Notes under the pieces: model-generated
Databases searched by the model: none
What the model was told of the DNA's origin: nothing
The model's input: only the letters and a program-made list of their open reading frames with translations
Shown here: piece by piece, positions 15,803 to 24,322 of the stretch
Numbering within the stretch: the stretch's first letter is position 1
Layout: every line of letters begins with the position of its first letter
Assembly: GCF_001182745.1 (NCBI RefSeq)
Contig: NZ_LN868938.1
Location: forward strand, 2,294,001 to 2,358,000
DNA from: Nocardia farcinica
Lineage (GTDB): Bacteria; Actinomycetota; Actinomycetes; Mycobacteriales; Mycobacteriaceae
Direction of reading: 5' to 3'
Length of the DNA: 64,000 nt
Translations under genes and position numbers: made by a program

Positions 15803-16993
15803 CTACGCCACCGCCCGCGGGCGCTGTCCGGCCGCGGCGGGTGGCACGGGTTCGATCAAGGTCTCGGGGCAGCTGCCGCCGAGTTCGTCGAGCCAGCGGC
15901 GCAGATTCGTCGGCAGGTCGTCGCGGTCGGCCGCCGCCGTCGAGGCCAGCCGCACGCCGTGGTCGCCCTCGACGTGCAGTTTGCGCCAGGAGTTCCAGTA
16001 GAACCGGCCGTGCCGGGCCCGCACCGACCGCGCGGCGCGCACCACGTTGAGGATCCGGTACCCCAGGCCGAGTGAATCGTGCAGCTTGTCGTGCTCGGGG
16101 CGGTTCACGCAGCGGCCGGCCAGGCACTCGACGAGCGCGCGGTCGAAGGCCAGGCCCTCGGCTTCGGCCTCGGCGACCATCCAGCGGAACGTGGCATCGG
16201 AGAGCCCGCACTCCTCGTATCCGCCGCCGATGTCGCTGTGCACGCCGCGGAACCAGACCTGCTTGACCCGCTCGCGCCCGGCCCGGTGTTTGATCCTGCG
16301 GTACTTGATGTTCAGCGCCACCGGCACCGTCCACAGGCAGGGCTCGAAATTGCGCCGGCGTTCGTCGACGGCCAGCGCCTGCCGCGCGCACAGCACCCGC
16401 TCGGAGAGGTTGACGTTGTGGAAGCTGTGCCGCCACGACGTGATCCCCGGAACGCCGAGCGCGCCGACGGTGTCGAAGACACCGAGGAAGTCCACCGGGA
16501 CCATGCGACTGTGCTCGGCGCGGAAGGCCGCCCAGTCGTCCTCGGTCGGGGGCGGGCCCCAGTTCGACAACCGCGAGCCGCCCAGCCTGCGGTACATCGC
16601 CAGTGCCGTCGGGTAGTGGCCGCCGATCATCGAGTCCGGGCGCATGATCCCGATGCGGTCGATCAGGCCGACCAGGCTGCGGGCGGTGTAGGCGCCGCGG
16701 CTGAAGCCGAAGACGAAGATCTCGTCGCCGGGTTCCCAGTTGACGGCCAGCTGCCAGTAGGCGGCGGAAAGGTTGGCCTCCAGGCCGAGCCCGAAGGCGC
16801 CGCCGATGAGGCGGTCTGCGGTGAAGCCTCGGGCGCCGGGCCCGGAGACGTAGATGACCTGCTGCCGGATGGGCGAGCCGTCGGGGCCCGGAGCCTCCAT
16901 GCGCACGGTCTGCGCGATTTTCACGATGTTCGACACGGTGCTGCTGTTCTCGGCCTTCCAGGTGCCGTCGCAGCACACCACCAGGCGTTTCAT
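15803..16993 (-). CDS. DUF2235 domain protein, predicted alpha/beta hydrolase
   Basis: A 396-residue protein made almost wholly of the DUF2235 domain, found in Tle1-type phospholipase effectors and in many stand-alone proteins. MKRLVVCCDGTW opens the fold. GFSRGAYTARS carries the presumed nucleophile Ser98. FLGVFDTVGALGVPG carries an aspartate, and GVHSDIGGGY the catalytic histidine. The ATG at 16991-16993 has GGGAG nine bases upstream and aligns with the family start, so I prefer it to an upstream in-frame codon. No secretion-system genes are nearby, so a lipase or esterase housekeeping role is more likely than a toxin role. It converges on treY. Confidence 0.85.
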   Translation of the reverse strand: MKRLVVCCDGTWKAENSSTVSNIVKIAQTVRMEAPGPDGSPIRQQVIYVSGPGARGFTADRLIGGAFGLGLEANLSAAYWQLAVNWEPGDEIFVFGFSRGAYTARSLVGLIDRIGIMRPDSMIGGHYPTALAMYRRLGGSRLSNWGPPPTEDDWAAFRAEHSRMVPVDFLGVFDTVGALGVPGITSWRHSFHNVNLSERVLCARQALAVDERRRNFEPCLWTVPVALNIKYRRIKHRAGRERVKQVWFRGVHSDIGGGYEECGLSDATFRWMVAEAEAEGLAFDRALVECLAGRCVNRPEHDKLHDSLGLGYRILNVVRAARSVRARHGRFYWNSWRKLHVEGDHGVRLASTAAADRDDLPTNLRRWLDELGGSCPETLIEPVPPAAAGQRPRAVA

Positions 16994-17153
16994 GGTTGTA
17001 GTCTCCCGCCCGACGGGGTGTGGCACGCGCGTATCGGACTACTCGTTCCGGCGTGCCGCGCCGCCGCCGGGTGCGCGCCGCCGACCGGCTCCTACCTGCG
17101 TGAACCCCCTCGACCCCGAGCGCGGCGGCGGCCGGGCGCCGCCGGTACGCACG

Positions 17154-17196
17154 CCGGCGACCCGGCGGGCACCGAGGGTGCGAGCCGGGTCGCCGG
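17154..17196 (-). terminator. Strong hairpin downstream of the gene at 17210
   Basis: Arms 17154-17166 and 17184-17196 are perfectly complementary over 13 bases (CCGGCGACCCGGC). The 17-base loop holds a further GCACC/GGTGC stem. It begins 14 bases beyond the stop of the minus-strand membrane-protein gene and lies ahead of the DUF2235 gene. There is no T-tract, as is common for actinobacterial terminators. Confidence 0.6.
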
Positions 17197-17209
17197 GGCG
17201 GCGCGACGA

Positions 17210-17632
17210 TCAGCGCGCCTTGCGCAGGCCCAGGTACTGCAGGGCGGCGAAGCCGCCGACGGTCACGGCCTGCAGCACCGCCCACACGGTGCCGATCGCG
17301 GTGAGGTCGAGAACCCCGGTGATCGCCGCGGCGAGGCCGGCGAGGACCCACGCGAGGTTGACCGCGACGACGACGCCCGCGGCGGCCTGGCTGATCCGGG
17401 CCGGTAGCCCGACCAGCGCGACACCGATCGCGTAGACGGTCAGGAACACGCCGATGCCGAGGGCGACGGTGCGGTCCAGGCCGAGCAGTGACTCGAGGGG
17501 CCCCGACAGGGCCAGGTAGGCGAGTCCGTTGACGCCGGTGACCAGGGCGTCGGTGCGCAGCGACAGCCGCAGCAGGCGGTCGCCGGGGGCGAGCAGTGCC
17601 GAGAACCGTCCGGTGGGGGTGAGTGCGGTCAT
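17210..17632 (-). CDS. Four-helix integral membrane protein, unknown function
   Basis: A 140-residue protein with four probable transmembrane helices: near LVTGVNGLAYLAL, VALGIGVFLTVYAIGVALVGL, AAAGVVVAVNLAWVLAGLAAAITG, and TAIGTVWAVLQAVTVGGFAAL. It ends in a basic LGLRKAR tail. No catalytic motif is visible. AAGGAG lies nine bases before the ATG. It follows the NTF2-like gene on the same strand after 31 bases, so the two form a small operon divergent from the LuxR-type regulator at 18169. I do not recognise a named family with confidence. Confidence 0.75.
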   Translation of the reverse strand: MTALTPTGRFSALLAPGDRLLRLSLRTDALVTGVNGLAYLALSGPLESLLGLDRTVALGIGVFLTVYAIGVALVGLPARISQAAAGVVVAVNLAWVLAGLAAAITGVLDLTAIGTVWAVLQAVTVGGFAALQYLGLRKAR

Positions 17633-17663
17633 GGCGAATCGTCTCCTTCGGGGGAATGGGCGG

Positions 17664-18020
17664 TCAGGCGGCGGCGGGAACCTTGTCGAGGAAGCCGTAG
17701 ACGTCGGCGATGCGGCCCTGCTCGAGCACCGCGACGTCGAAACCGACGACCAGCGCCGGACCGTCGGCCGGGCCCAGCTCCCAGGTGAAGCGCACCTGGT
17801 CGTGATGGCCGTCGACCGGTCCGGCCAGGCGGAACACCAGGTCGGGGAACTGGGCCTGCACCGCGGCGATGCCGGCGTCGAGGGCGTCGCGGCCGGTGAC
17901 GGCCATCAGCGGGTCGACGTAGCGGGGCTCGTCGGTGAAGACCCGCGCGATGGCCGCCCGGCGGGCCGCCGCGTCGGTGGTGTTCCAGATCTCCAGGTAC
18001 TGCGCGACCAGCTCGTTCAT
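17664..18020 (-). CDS. Nuclear transport factor 2 (SnoaL-like) family protein
   Basis: A 118-residue single-domain protein with the NTF2-like cone fold. It starts ELVAQYLEIWNTTDAAARRAAIARVFTDE in the usual pattern of two helices, followed by RYVDPLMAVTGRDALDAGI, FRLAGPVDGHHDQVRFTWEL and IADVYGFLDKVP. Such proteins are isomerases, cyclases or binding proteins for small polyketide- or steroid-like ligands. AAGGAGAACATC gives a clear ribosome site. It is the first gene of a two-gene operon facing the LuxR-family regulator, which is its likely controller. Confidence 0.82.
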   Translation of the reverse strand: MNELVAQYLEIWNTTDAAARRAAIARVFTDEPRYVDPLMAVTGRDALDAGIAAVQAQFPDLVFRLAGPVDGHHDQVRFTWELGPADGPALVVGFDVAVLEQGRIADVYGFLDKVPAAA

Positions 18021-18168
18021 GATGTTCTCCTTCGGTGCGGTGGTGATGGGAAGAACGGTATGGCCGGGGCGTGGGTCGCCGAATCAGTCGCGCATAAGTA
18101 CTTTTCGACCCGGTACGGGTCGGCCCGGAGGCCGGTATCGGTCAGGCGGTACCGGCTACGGTGAACGA

Positions 18169-20853
18169 ATGCTGTACGGACGTCAGGCCGAGCAGGCCCG
18201 CATCGATCGGCTGCTCGCCGACGCGCGGGCCGGGCGCAGCGGCGCACTGGTCCTGCGGGGCGAGCCGGGTATCGGCAAGACCGCGTTGCTGGATTACGCG
18301 GCGGCGCAAGGACTTCCGACGGTGCGCAGCGCGGGCGTGGAATCGGAGGCCGAGCTGCCGTTCGCGGGCCTGCACCTGCTGGTGCGGCCGGGCATGGCAC
18401 TGGTCGACGGGCTGCCCGAGCGGCAACGGGCGGCGCTGCGCGGTGCGTTCGGTCTCGGTGACGCCGTGCCGGGCGACCGGATGCTCATCGGGCTGGCGGT
18501 GCTCTCGCTGCTGGCCGAGGAGGCGGCCGAGCAGCCGCTGCTGTGCCTGATCGACGACGCGCACTGGCTCGACCGCGCGACCGCCGAGACGCTGCTGTTC
18601 GCGGCGCGGCGGCTCGACGCCGAAGGGGTGGCGATCATCTTCGCCACCCGCTCCGGTCCGGACGACTTCCCCGCACCCGGCCTGCCCGAGCTGGTGGTAC
18701 CGCCGCTGCGGCCGGAGGCGGCCGCGGCGCTGGTGGACGACCAGGTGGCCGGGCTCGCCCCGGACGCGCGGATGCGGCTGCTGGCCGAGTCGGCGGGCAA
18801 TCCCCTGGCACTGCGCGAACTACCCGCGGTGCTGGCCACCGAGGCGGTGCACGACGGGCCGAGTCCGCTGCCGTTGACCCAGCGCCTGCACGTCGCCTTC
18901 CACGGGCAGGTCAGCAGGCTGCCCGCGGACACCAGGACACTGCTGTTGGTCGCGGCGGCCGCGGGCACCACCGCCCTCGGGCCGGTGCTGGCCGCCGCCG
19001 AACGCCTCGGTGCGCACGCCGGCGATCTGCGCCCCGCCGAGGAACTCGGACTGCTGGGCACCGACGGCGCGGAACTGCGACTGCGGCATCCGCTGCTGCG
19101 CTCGGCGATCTACAACGGCGCGCCGCTGAGTGCCCGGCTCGCCGCGCACCGTGCCCTGGCCGACACGCTGACCGGCCCGGAGCAGGCCGACCTGCGGGCC
19201 TGGCAGCTGGCCGGCGCGGCCACCGGCCCCGACGAGGAGGCCGCCGCGGCGCTGGAGGAGACCGCCGAGCGGGCGCGCAGGCGCAGCGGCCACCACGGTT
19301 CGGTCGCCGCCTACGAACGGGCGGCCGCACTCAGCCAGGACCCGGCCGCGCGGGTGCGCAGGCTGGTCCTCGCGGCCGAAACCGCGGCCGAGGCAGGGCT
19401 TTTCGACCGCTCCGGCGATCTCGCGGCCCGTGCGGCCGCGCAGACCACCGACCCGCTGCTGAGCGCCCGCCTGGAGTTGGTGCGCGGCACCGCCGAGTTC
19501 GGGACCGGTAAGCACCTCGCCGCCCACCACCGGCTGCTGGCCGCCGCGGACAGCGTCGCCGCCGGGCATCCCCGCGCCGCCGCGCGCATCCTCACCCAGG
19601 CCGTGCACGCGGCCTGGTACCTCGGGGACACCGAACTGGCGCAGGTCTCCGACCGGCTGGCGGCGCTCCGGCTGCCCGCCGACGATCCCAGCGCGCCGAT
19701 CGTGGCCTATCTGCTCGGCGGCCTGCATGCCCGGGCGGGCGCGGAGCTGCGGGACGTCGCCGAGGCCGCCGGGATCGACACCGCGGCGACCCCGCGCGAG
19801 CTGGTCCAGCTGTGCGGCACGGGGCTCGTGGTCGGGCAGGACGAGCAGGTCGGCGAGCTGGCGGCCGACCTCGTCGCCCGGTGCCGCGAGCAGGGCCGCA
19901 TCGGGTTGCTGCCGCCGCTGCTGTTCTTCCGGGCCGAAGCCGAGACCTTTCTCGGCCGTCCCCGGGAGGGCCTGGTGATCGCGAGCGAGGGCGCCCGCAT
20001 CGCCGCCGACATCGGGCAGGGGCACTGGGTGAGCCAGCTCGACGCCTTCCTGGCCTACCTGGCCGCGCTGGGCGGCGCCGCCGAGGACTGCCGGGCGGCC
20101 GTGGACCGCGCGCTGGCCGAGGAGCTCGGCGGCGCGCAGGCGCCCGGCGCCACCTGGTGCCAGGCGGCGCTCGGCCTGCTGGCGCTCGGGCTCGGTCAGG
20201 TGGAGGAGGCGGTCGGCCGGTTCACCGCGCTCACCGAGGAACCGGCCAGGCACCAGGTCGTCGGGCTGCGCTCGCTCCCGGATCTCGTCGAGGCCGCGGT
20301 CCGGCTGGGCGACCACGACCTGGCCGCGCGGGCACAGGACCGGCTCGCCGCCTGGGCCGACAGTTGCGGACAGCCGTGGGTACGGTCCCTGGCCGCCCGC
20401 GCAGGGGCGCTGCTCGCCGAGGGCGCGGCGGCCGAGGACGGCTTCACCGCCGCGCTGGCCGCGCGGCCGCGTCCGTTCGAGGAGGCCCGTACCCGATTGG
20501 TGTACGGGGAATGGTTGCGGCGCGGGCGGCGCAAGAGCGACGCGCGCGCCCAGCTGCGGGTCGCGCACGAGATCTTCGAGCGGCTGGGCGCGCGTCCGTG
20601 GGCCGATCGGGCCGAAGTCGAACTCCGCGCGCTCGGCGCGGCCACGACGCCGCGGCCGGCCGGCGGGCCGCTGGCCACCCTGACCCCGCAGGAACTACAG
20701 ATCGTACGGCTCGCGGCGCAGGGCCTGTCCAATCGCGATATCGCCGCGCAGCTGTTCCTCAGCCCGCGCACCGTCGGGCATCACCTGTACAAGGCGTATC
20801 CCAAGCTGGGTGTGGTGTCGCGCGCGGAACTGGCCGAGCTACCCCTGGAGTGA
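18169..20853 (+). CDS. LuxR family ATP-binding regulator (LAL type)
   Basis: An 894-residue large ATP-binding regulator of the LuxR/MalT class. The N-terminus YGRQAEQARIDRLL leads into Walker A GEPGIGKT (31-38), with Walker B in LLCLIDDAHWLD (about 121-131). The long middle is a helical TPR-like region (residues 400-830), very rich in Ala and Leu. The last 55 residues are the HTH: TPQELQIVRLAAQGLSNRDIAAQLFLSPRTVGHHL given in part as LSNRDIAAQLFLSPRTVGHH. I chose the ATG at the start of the family's LYGR motif; upstream in-frame sequence is not conserved in style. It is divergent from the NTF2-like and membrane-protein operon and is the likely activator of it. Confidence 0.92.
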   Translation: MLYGRQAEQARIDRLLADARAGRSGALVLRGEPGIGKTALLDYAAAQGLPTVRSAGVESEAELPFAGLHLLVRPGMALVDGLPERQRAALRGAFGLGDAVPGDRMLIGLAVLSLLAEEAAEQPLLCLIDDAHWLDRATAETLLFAARRLDAEGVAIIFATRSGPDDFPAPGLPELVVPPLRPEAAAALVDDQVAGLAPDARMRLLAESAGNPLALRELPAVLATEAVHDGPSPLPLTQRLHVAFHGQVSRLPADTRTLLLVAAAAGTTALGPVLAAAERLGAHAGDLRPAEELGLLGTDGAELRLRHPLLRSAIYNGAPLSARLAAHRALADTLTGPEQADLRAWQLAGAATGPDEEAAAALEETAERARRRSGHHGSVAAYERAAALSQDPAARVRRLVLAAETAAEAGLFDRSGDLAARAAAQTTDPLLSARLELVRGTAEFGTGKHLAAHHRLLAAADSVAAGHPRAAARILTQAVHAAWYLGDTELAQVSDRLAALRLPADDPSAPIVAYLLGGLHARAGAELRDVAEAAGIDTAATPRELVQLCGTGLVVGQDEQVGELAADLVARCREQGRIGLLPPLLFFRAEAETFLGRPREGLVIASEGARIAADIGQGHWVSQLDAFLAYLAALGGAAEDCRAAVDRALAEELGGAQAPGATWCQAALGLLALGLGQVEEAVGRFTALTEEPARHQVVGLRSLPDLVEAAVRLGDHDLAARAQDRLAAWADSCGQPWVRSLAARAGALLAEGAAAEDGFTAALAARPRPFEEARTRLVYGEWLRRGRRKSDARAQLRVAHEIFERLGARPWADRAEVELRALGAATTPRPAGGPLATLTPQELQIVRLAAQGLSNRDIAAQLFLSPRTVGHHLYKAYPKLGVVSRAELAELPLE

Positions 20854-21078
20854 GGGATGGCGCACCGCTCGGCGATCGGTGAGCCGACGGGCCGCGGTCG
20901 AGGCGAAGGCCACCCGTACCGCTGCCGCGACGGCGGCGGCCAGCACCGCCACCTGGGCCGAGCCGGTGAGCACGCCGAGCAGCAGTGCGGTCACCAGCGC
21001 GGCGGCCAGCGCCTCGAGCTTGTACACCGGCCACGCGGAGCCCGCGAGGTCGACGGTGGGATGGTGAACCGTAGCCAT
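20839..21078 (-). CDS. Small two-helix membrane protein
   Basis: A 79-residue predicted protein starting [17 protein letters not shown]. It has two hydrophobic segments, [19 protein letters not shown] and [18 protein letters not shown], and ends [16 protein letters not shown]. Its tail overlaps the end of the LuxR-type regulator on the other strand by 15 bases. There is no clear ribosome site, so this call rests on the membrane pattern and on filling the gap between its neighbours. Function unknown. Confidence 0.55.
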   Translation of the reverse strand: MATVHHPTVDLAGSAWPVYKLEALAAALVTALLLGVLTGSAQVAVLAAAVAAAVRVAFASTAARRLTDRRAVRHPSLQG

Positions 21079-21165
21079 GTGTTCAGGATACGCGCGGAAC
21101 AAAGTTCGGGCCACCGAACTCATGTGGCGGGGAACACGTCGGGGTCGCGGATCGTTGGTGCTCGT

Positions 21166-21600
21166 ATGCCACTCACCGGAGAATACGAACCCAGCCCGTC
21201 CGACTGGGCCCGCAAGCAGGTGGAGACCTACGAGAATTCCGGCGGTACCGAAGGCACGACCCTGCAGGGCAAGCCGGTCGTCGTGCTCACCACCAAGGGC
21301 GCCAAGACCGGCAAGCTGCGCAAGACGCCGCTCATGCGTGTCGAGCACAACGGCGAGTACGCGGTGGTCGCCTCGCTCGGCGGCGCCCCCAAGCACCCGG
21401 TCTGGTACCACAACATCAAGGCCGAACCGCACGTCGAACTGCGCGACGGCACCGAAGTCGGTGACTACACCGCCCGCGAGGTGACCGGCGAGGAGAAGCG
21501 GGTGTGGTGGGAACGAGCCGTCGAGGTCTGGCCCGACTACGCCGAGTACCAGACCAAGACCACCCGCGAGATCCCCGTTTTCGTCCTCACGCCCCGCTGA
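21166..21600 (+). CDS. Nitroreductase/quinone reductase family protein, F420-dependent (DDN-like)
   Basis: A 144-residue protein of the deazaflavin (F420)-dependent nitroreductase family, to which M. tuberculosis Ddn and Rv3547-type quinone reductases belong. Family motifs are [28 protein letters not shown] (seen as [19 protein letters not shown]), [17 protein letters not shown] and the late [20 protein letters not shown]. These enzymes reduce quinones or xenobiotics with reduced F420 at the membrane. The ATG at 21166 starts the family N-terminus ([18 protein letters not shown]). No F420 genes are nearby. Confidence 0.9.
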   Translation: MPLTGEYEPSPSDWARKQVETYENSGGTEGTTLQGKPVVVLTTKGAKTGKLRKTPLMRVEHNGEYAVVASLGGAPKHPVWYHNIKAEPHVELRDGTEVGDYTAREVTGEEKRVWWERAVEVWPDYAEYQTKTTREIPVFVLTPR

Positions 21601-21663
21601 CCACGGCCGTTGCCCTGCCACCCGCCGCAGCCGACCGGCGCGGCGGGTGGCAGCATTGACGAG

Positions 21664-23019
21664 GTGGCCAATCCGCTGGAACTGATCGATGACCTGTCCC
21701 CGTCTCGTCGCGCGCTCAACGCCGACGAGATCGACGCCGCGGCCAAGCGAATTTCCGACATCATCGAGCCCACCCCCCTCCAGCTCAGCCCCCGCCTGTC
21801 CGCCGCCACCGGCGCCCGCGTCTACCTCAAGCGCGAGGACCTCACCGCCGTGCGCTCCTACAAGCTGCGCGGGGCCTACAACCTGATCGTGCAGCTCGAC
21901 GAGCGCGAGCGCGCGGCGGGCGTGGTCGCGGCCAGTGCCGGCAATCACGCCCAGGGCGTGGCGTTCGCCTGCCAGGCGATGGGCATCCAGGGACGCATCT
22001 ACGTGCCGACCACGACGCCGAAGCAGAAGCGCGACCGGATCCGGGTACACGGCGGGGAGTTCGTGGAGCTGATCGCCGTCGGCGACACCTACGACGCCGC
22101 CGCGGCCGCCGCGGCCGCCGACGTGGAACGCACCGGCGCGACGATGGTCGCTCCCTTCGACGACCCGCGCACCGCCGCCGGTCAGGGCACCATCGCGGTG
22201 GAGATCCTCGAACAGCTCGGCGCGGCGCCCGATCTGGTCGTGGTGCCGGTGGGCGGCGGCGGCTGCCTGGCCGGTATCGGCACCTACCTGCGCGACCGCT
22301 CCCCCGCCACCGGCATCCTGGCGGCCGAGCCCGCCGGGGCGGCCTCCATGACGGCGGCGCTGATCGCGGGCGGGCCGGTGACCCTGCCCGAGATCGATCC
22401 CTTCGTCGACGGCGCGGCGGTGCGCCGCGTCGGCGCGCTGCCCTACGCCGCGGCGGTCGGCTTCGGCGGCCGGGTCGTCACGCACGCCTCGCTACCGCTG
22501 CTCACCGCCGTCGACTCACCGCAGGGACACGGCGCGTTCCGGTTGCTCCAGGTCGACGAGGGCGCCATCTGCACGACGATGCTCGAGCTCTACCAGAACG
22601 AGGGCATCATCGCCGAGCCTGCGGGCGCGCTGGCGGTGGCCGCCCTGGCCGAGGTCGACGTCGAACCCGGTTCGACGGTGGTGTGCCTGATCTCCGGCGG
22701 CAACAACGACGTCTCCCGCTACGGCGAGATCATCGAGCGCTCCCTGGTGCACCAGGGTCTCAAGCACTACTTCCTGGTCGATTTCCCGCAGGAGCCGGGC
22801 GCGCTGCGCCGGTTCCTGGACGAGGTGCTCGGTCCGGACGACGACATCACCCTGTTCGAGTACGTCAAGCGCAACAACCGGGAGACCGGGGCGGCGCTGG
22901 TCGGCATCGAACTCGGCGCGGCCGACGGGCTGGACGCGCTGCTCGAACGCATCGCGGCCTCGCCCATCCAATGCGAACGGCTGGAGCCGGGCTCGCCCGC
23001 CTACCGCTACCTGACCTGA
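21664..23019 (+). CDS. ilvA: Threonine ammonia-lyase (threonine deaminase) IlvA
   Basis: A 451-residue PLP enzyme that converts L-threonine to 2-oxobutanoate and ammonia, the first step toward isoleucine. The catalytic lysine is Lys67 in RSYKLRGAYN, and SAGNHAQGVAFAC and the VGGGGCLAG phosphate-binding loop follow. The C-terminal segment from FLVDFPQEPGALRRFLDEV is the single ACT-like regulatory domain, implying isoleucine feedback control. The start is GTG, with an N-terminal extension ANPLELIDDLSPSRRALNADEI of a kind seen in actinobacterial IlvA (given in part). It converges on the serine hydrolase gene with 22 bases between. Confidence 0.93.
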   Translation: MANPLELIDDLSPSRRALNADEIDAAAKRISDIIEPTPLQLSPRLSAATGARVYLKREDLTAVRSYKLRGAYNLIVQLDERERAAGVVAASAGNHAQGVAFACQAMGIQGRIYVPTTTPKQKRDRIRVHGGEFVELIAVGDTYDAAAAAAAADVERTGATMVAPFDDPRTAAGQGTIAVEILEQLGAAPDLVVVPVGGGGCLAGIGTYLRDRSPATGILAAEPAGAASMTAALIAGGPVTLPEIDPFVDGAAVRRVGALPYAAAVGFGGRVVTHASLPLLTAVDSPQGHGAFRLLQVDEGAICTTMLELYQNEGIIAEPAGALAVAALAEVDVEPGSTVVCLISGGNNDVSRYGEIIERSLVHQGLKHYFLVDFPQEPGALRRFLDEVLGPDDDITLFEYVKRNNRETGAALVGIELGAADGLDALLERIAASPIQCERLEPGSPAYRYLT

Positions 23020-23041
23020 TCCGCCGACGCTGCGCCGCCGG

Positions 23042-24259
23042 TCACGCCGCCCGGCGCAGCTGCGGTGCGGTACCGCGCCGCACGCCACGCAGGCCGGTGA
23101 GGATCAGCGGCAGCAACCACACGGCGATGAGCTGGTCGGGCCCGAGCTGGCTGGCCGACAGCCGGTTGTGCACGAACCCGACCGACAGGCCCAGCCTCGG
23201 GTCCGCCCAGCCGAAGGACCCGCCGAGACCGATGTGGCCGAGGCCGGACCGGGCGCCGGGCATCGGCAGCGAGTGGTAGCCCAGGTGCCACATCATCGGC
23301 AGGTAGAACAGCGCGTGGTCGAGACGGTAGGTGCGCACCTTGGCGATCTCGCGCATGGTCGCCGCCGACAGGTAGCGCTTGCCGTCCACCACGCCGCCGC
23401 AGGCCAGCACGTCGTACACCCTGGCAAGGGCCGAGGCGGTGGCGACGCCGTTGCCCGCGGCCAGTTCGGTGCGCAGGATCGGCGGGTGCTCGCCCTCCAG
23501 GATGGTGTGCACGCCGGGCAGGAACAGGCAGCGCACGGCCGCGCCGAGCGGGCCGGGCAGCAGATGCCCACGGCCCATCACCGCGTTGCCGAGCGGGGTG
23601 CCGAGCAAGCCGAGCTGGTTGCCCGCCAGTGGGGCGTATCGGGTGGTCGCCTCGGCGGGCGGATGCCCGAGGTGCGGGCCGTCGATACCCAGCGGCTCGG
23701 ACACTTCGGTGCGCAGCAGCTCGGACATGCTCTTGCCGGTGATCCGCCGCGCCAGGCCCGCGAGCAGCCAGCCGTAGGTGAGCGCGTGATAGGTGGGCAC
23801 GCCGAGCAGCCGGTCCGGCTTGGCCGCGGCCAGCCGCTCCTCCATCAGCTCGTGATCGAGGACGTCGGCGAAGCCCTCCACCAGCGGTGACAGCGCCGAC
23901 AGGCCGGCGCTGTGGGTCATCACCTGCCGCACGGTGATGCGGGATTTGCCGTTGGCGGCGAACTCCGGCCAGTACTCGGCCACCGGCGCGTTGTAGTCGA
24001 GCAGGCCGCGGTCGGCGAGCCGGTGCATCGCGGTGGCGGCGACCCCCTTGGTCGCGGAGAAGATGAGGGTCCCGTGCTCGCGGGTCCACGCCTCGGTGCC
24101 GGCCTCGCCGGTCCAGATGTCGACCAGCGGCTCGCCGTGCACGTGAATGGCCAATGCCGCGCCCGCACCGGGGCGGCGGCCGAATGTGCGGCCGAAAACG
24201 CGCACGAGCTGCCCGAATTCCGGGGGCGCGCTGCCGTGCACCGAAGCGTCGTTGCTCAT
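23042..24259 (-). CDS. Serine hydrolase, beta-lactamase class C / esterase EstB-like
   Basis: A 405-residue protein of the beta-lactamase-related (Pfam Beta-lactamase) serine hydrolase family. The S-x-x-K motif is SATK (Ser68, Lys71), and a Tyr-containing YHALTYGWLLAGL segment corresponds to the second catalytic motif. HIGLGGSFGWADP near the C-terminus replaces the KTG box, as in esterases of this group. There is no signal peptide, so it is probably a cytoplasmic esterase rather than a drug-degrading beta-lactamase. I use the ATG at 24257-24259; a GTG ten codons upstream is possible. It lies 63 bases after treZ on the same strand and may be cotranscribed. Confidence 0.85.
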   Translation of the reverse strand: MSNDASVHGSAPPEFGQLVRVFGRTFGRRPGAGAALAIHVHGEPLVDIWTGEAGTEAWTREHGTLIFSATKGVAATAMHRLADRGLLDYNAPVAEYWPEFAANGKSRITVRQVMTHSAGLSALSPLVEGFADVLDHELMEERLAAAKPDRLLGVPTYHALTYGWLLAGLARRITGKSMSELLRTEVSEPLGIDGPHLGHPPAEATTRYAPLAGNQLGLLGTPLGNAVMGRGHLLPGPLGAAVRCLFLPGVHTILEGEHPPILRTELAAGNGVATASALARVYDVLACGGVVDGKRYLSAATMREIAKVRTYRLDHALFYLPMMWHLGYHSLPMPGARSGLGHIGLGGSFGWADPRLGLSVGFVHNRLSASQLGPDQLIAVWLLPLILTGLRGVRRGTAPQLRRAA

Positions 24260-24322
24260 CGCTCCACGGTAATCGTGTCGTTCGGTCACGGCAACGACCG
24301 TTTCCGGACAGTGGACCAGTTG

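Noticed and set aside
15803..16993. Type VI effector-immunity module around the DUF2235 gene
   Set aside because: No VgrG, PAAR, Hcp or immunity-type gene is adjacent, and the organism type does not use this system.
23030..23059. Weak stem (CTGCGCCG/CGGCGCAG) between ilvA and the serine hydrolase gene as a terminator
   Set aside because: The stem is short, overlaps the end of a coding region and could arise by chance in GC-rich DNA.
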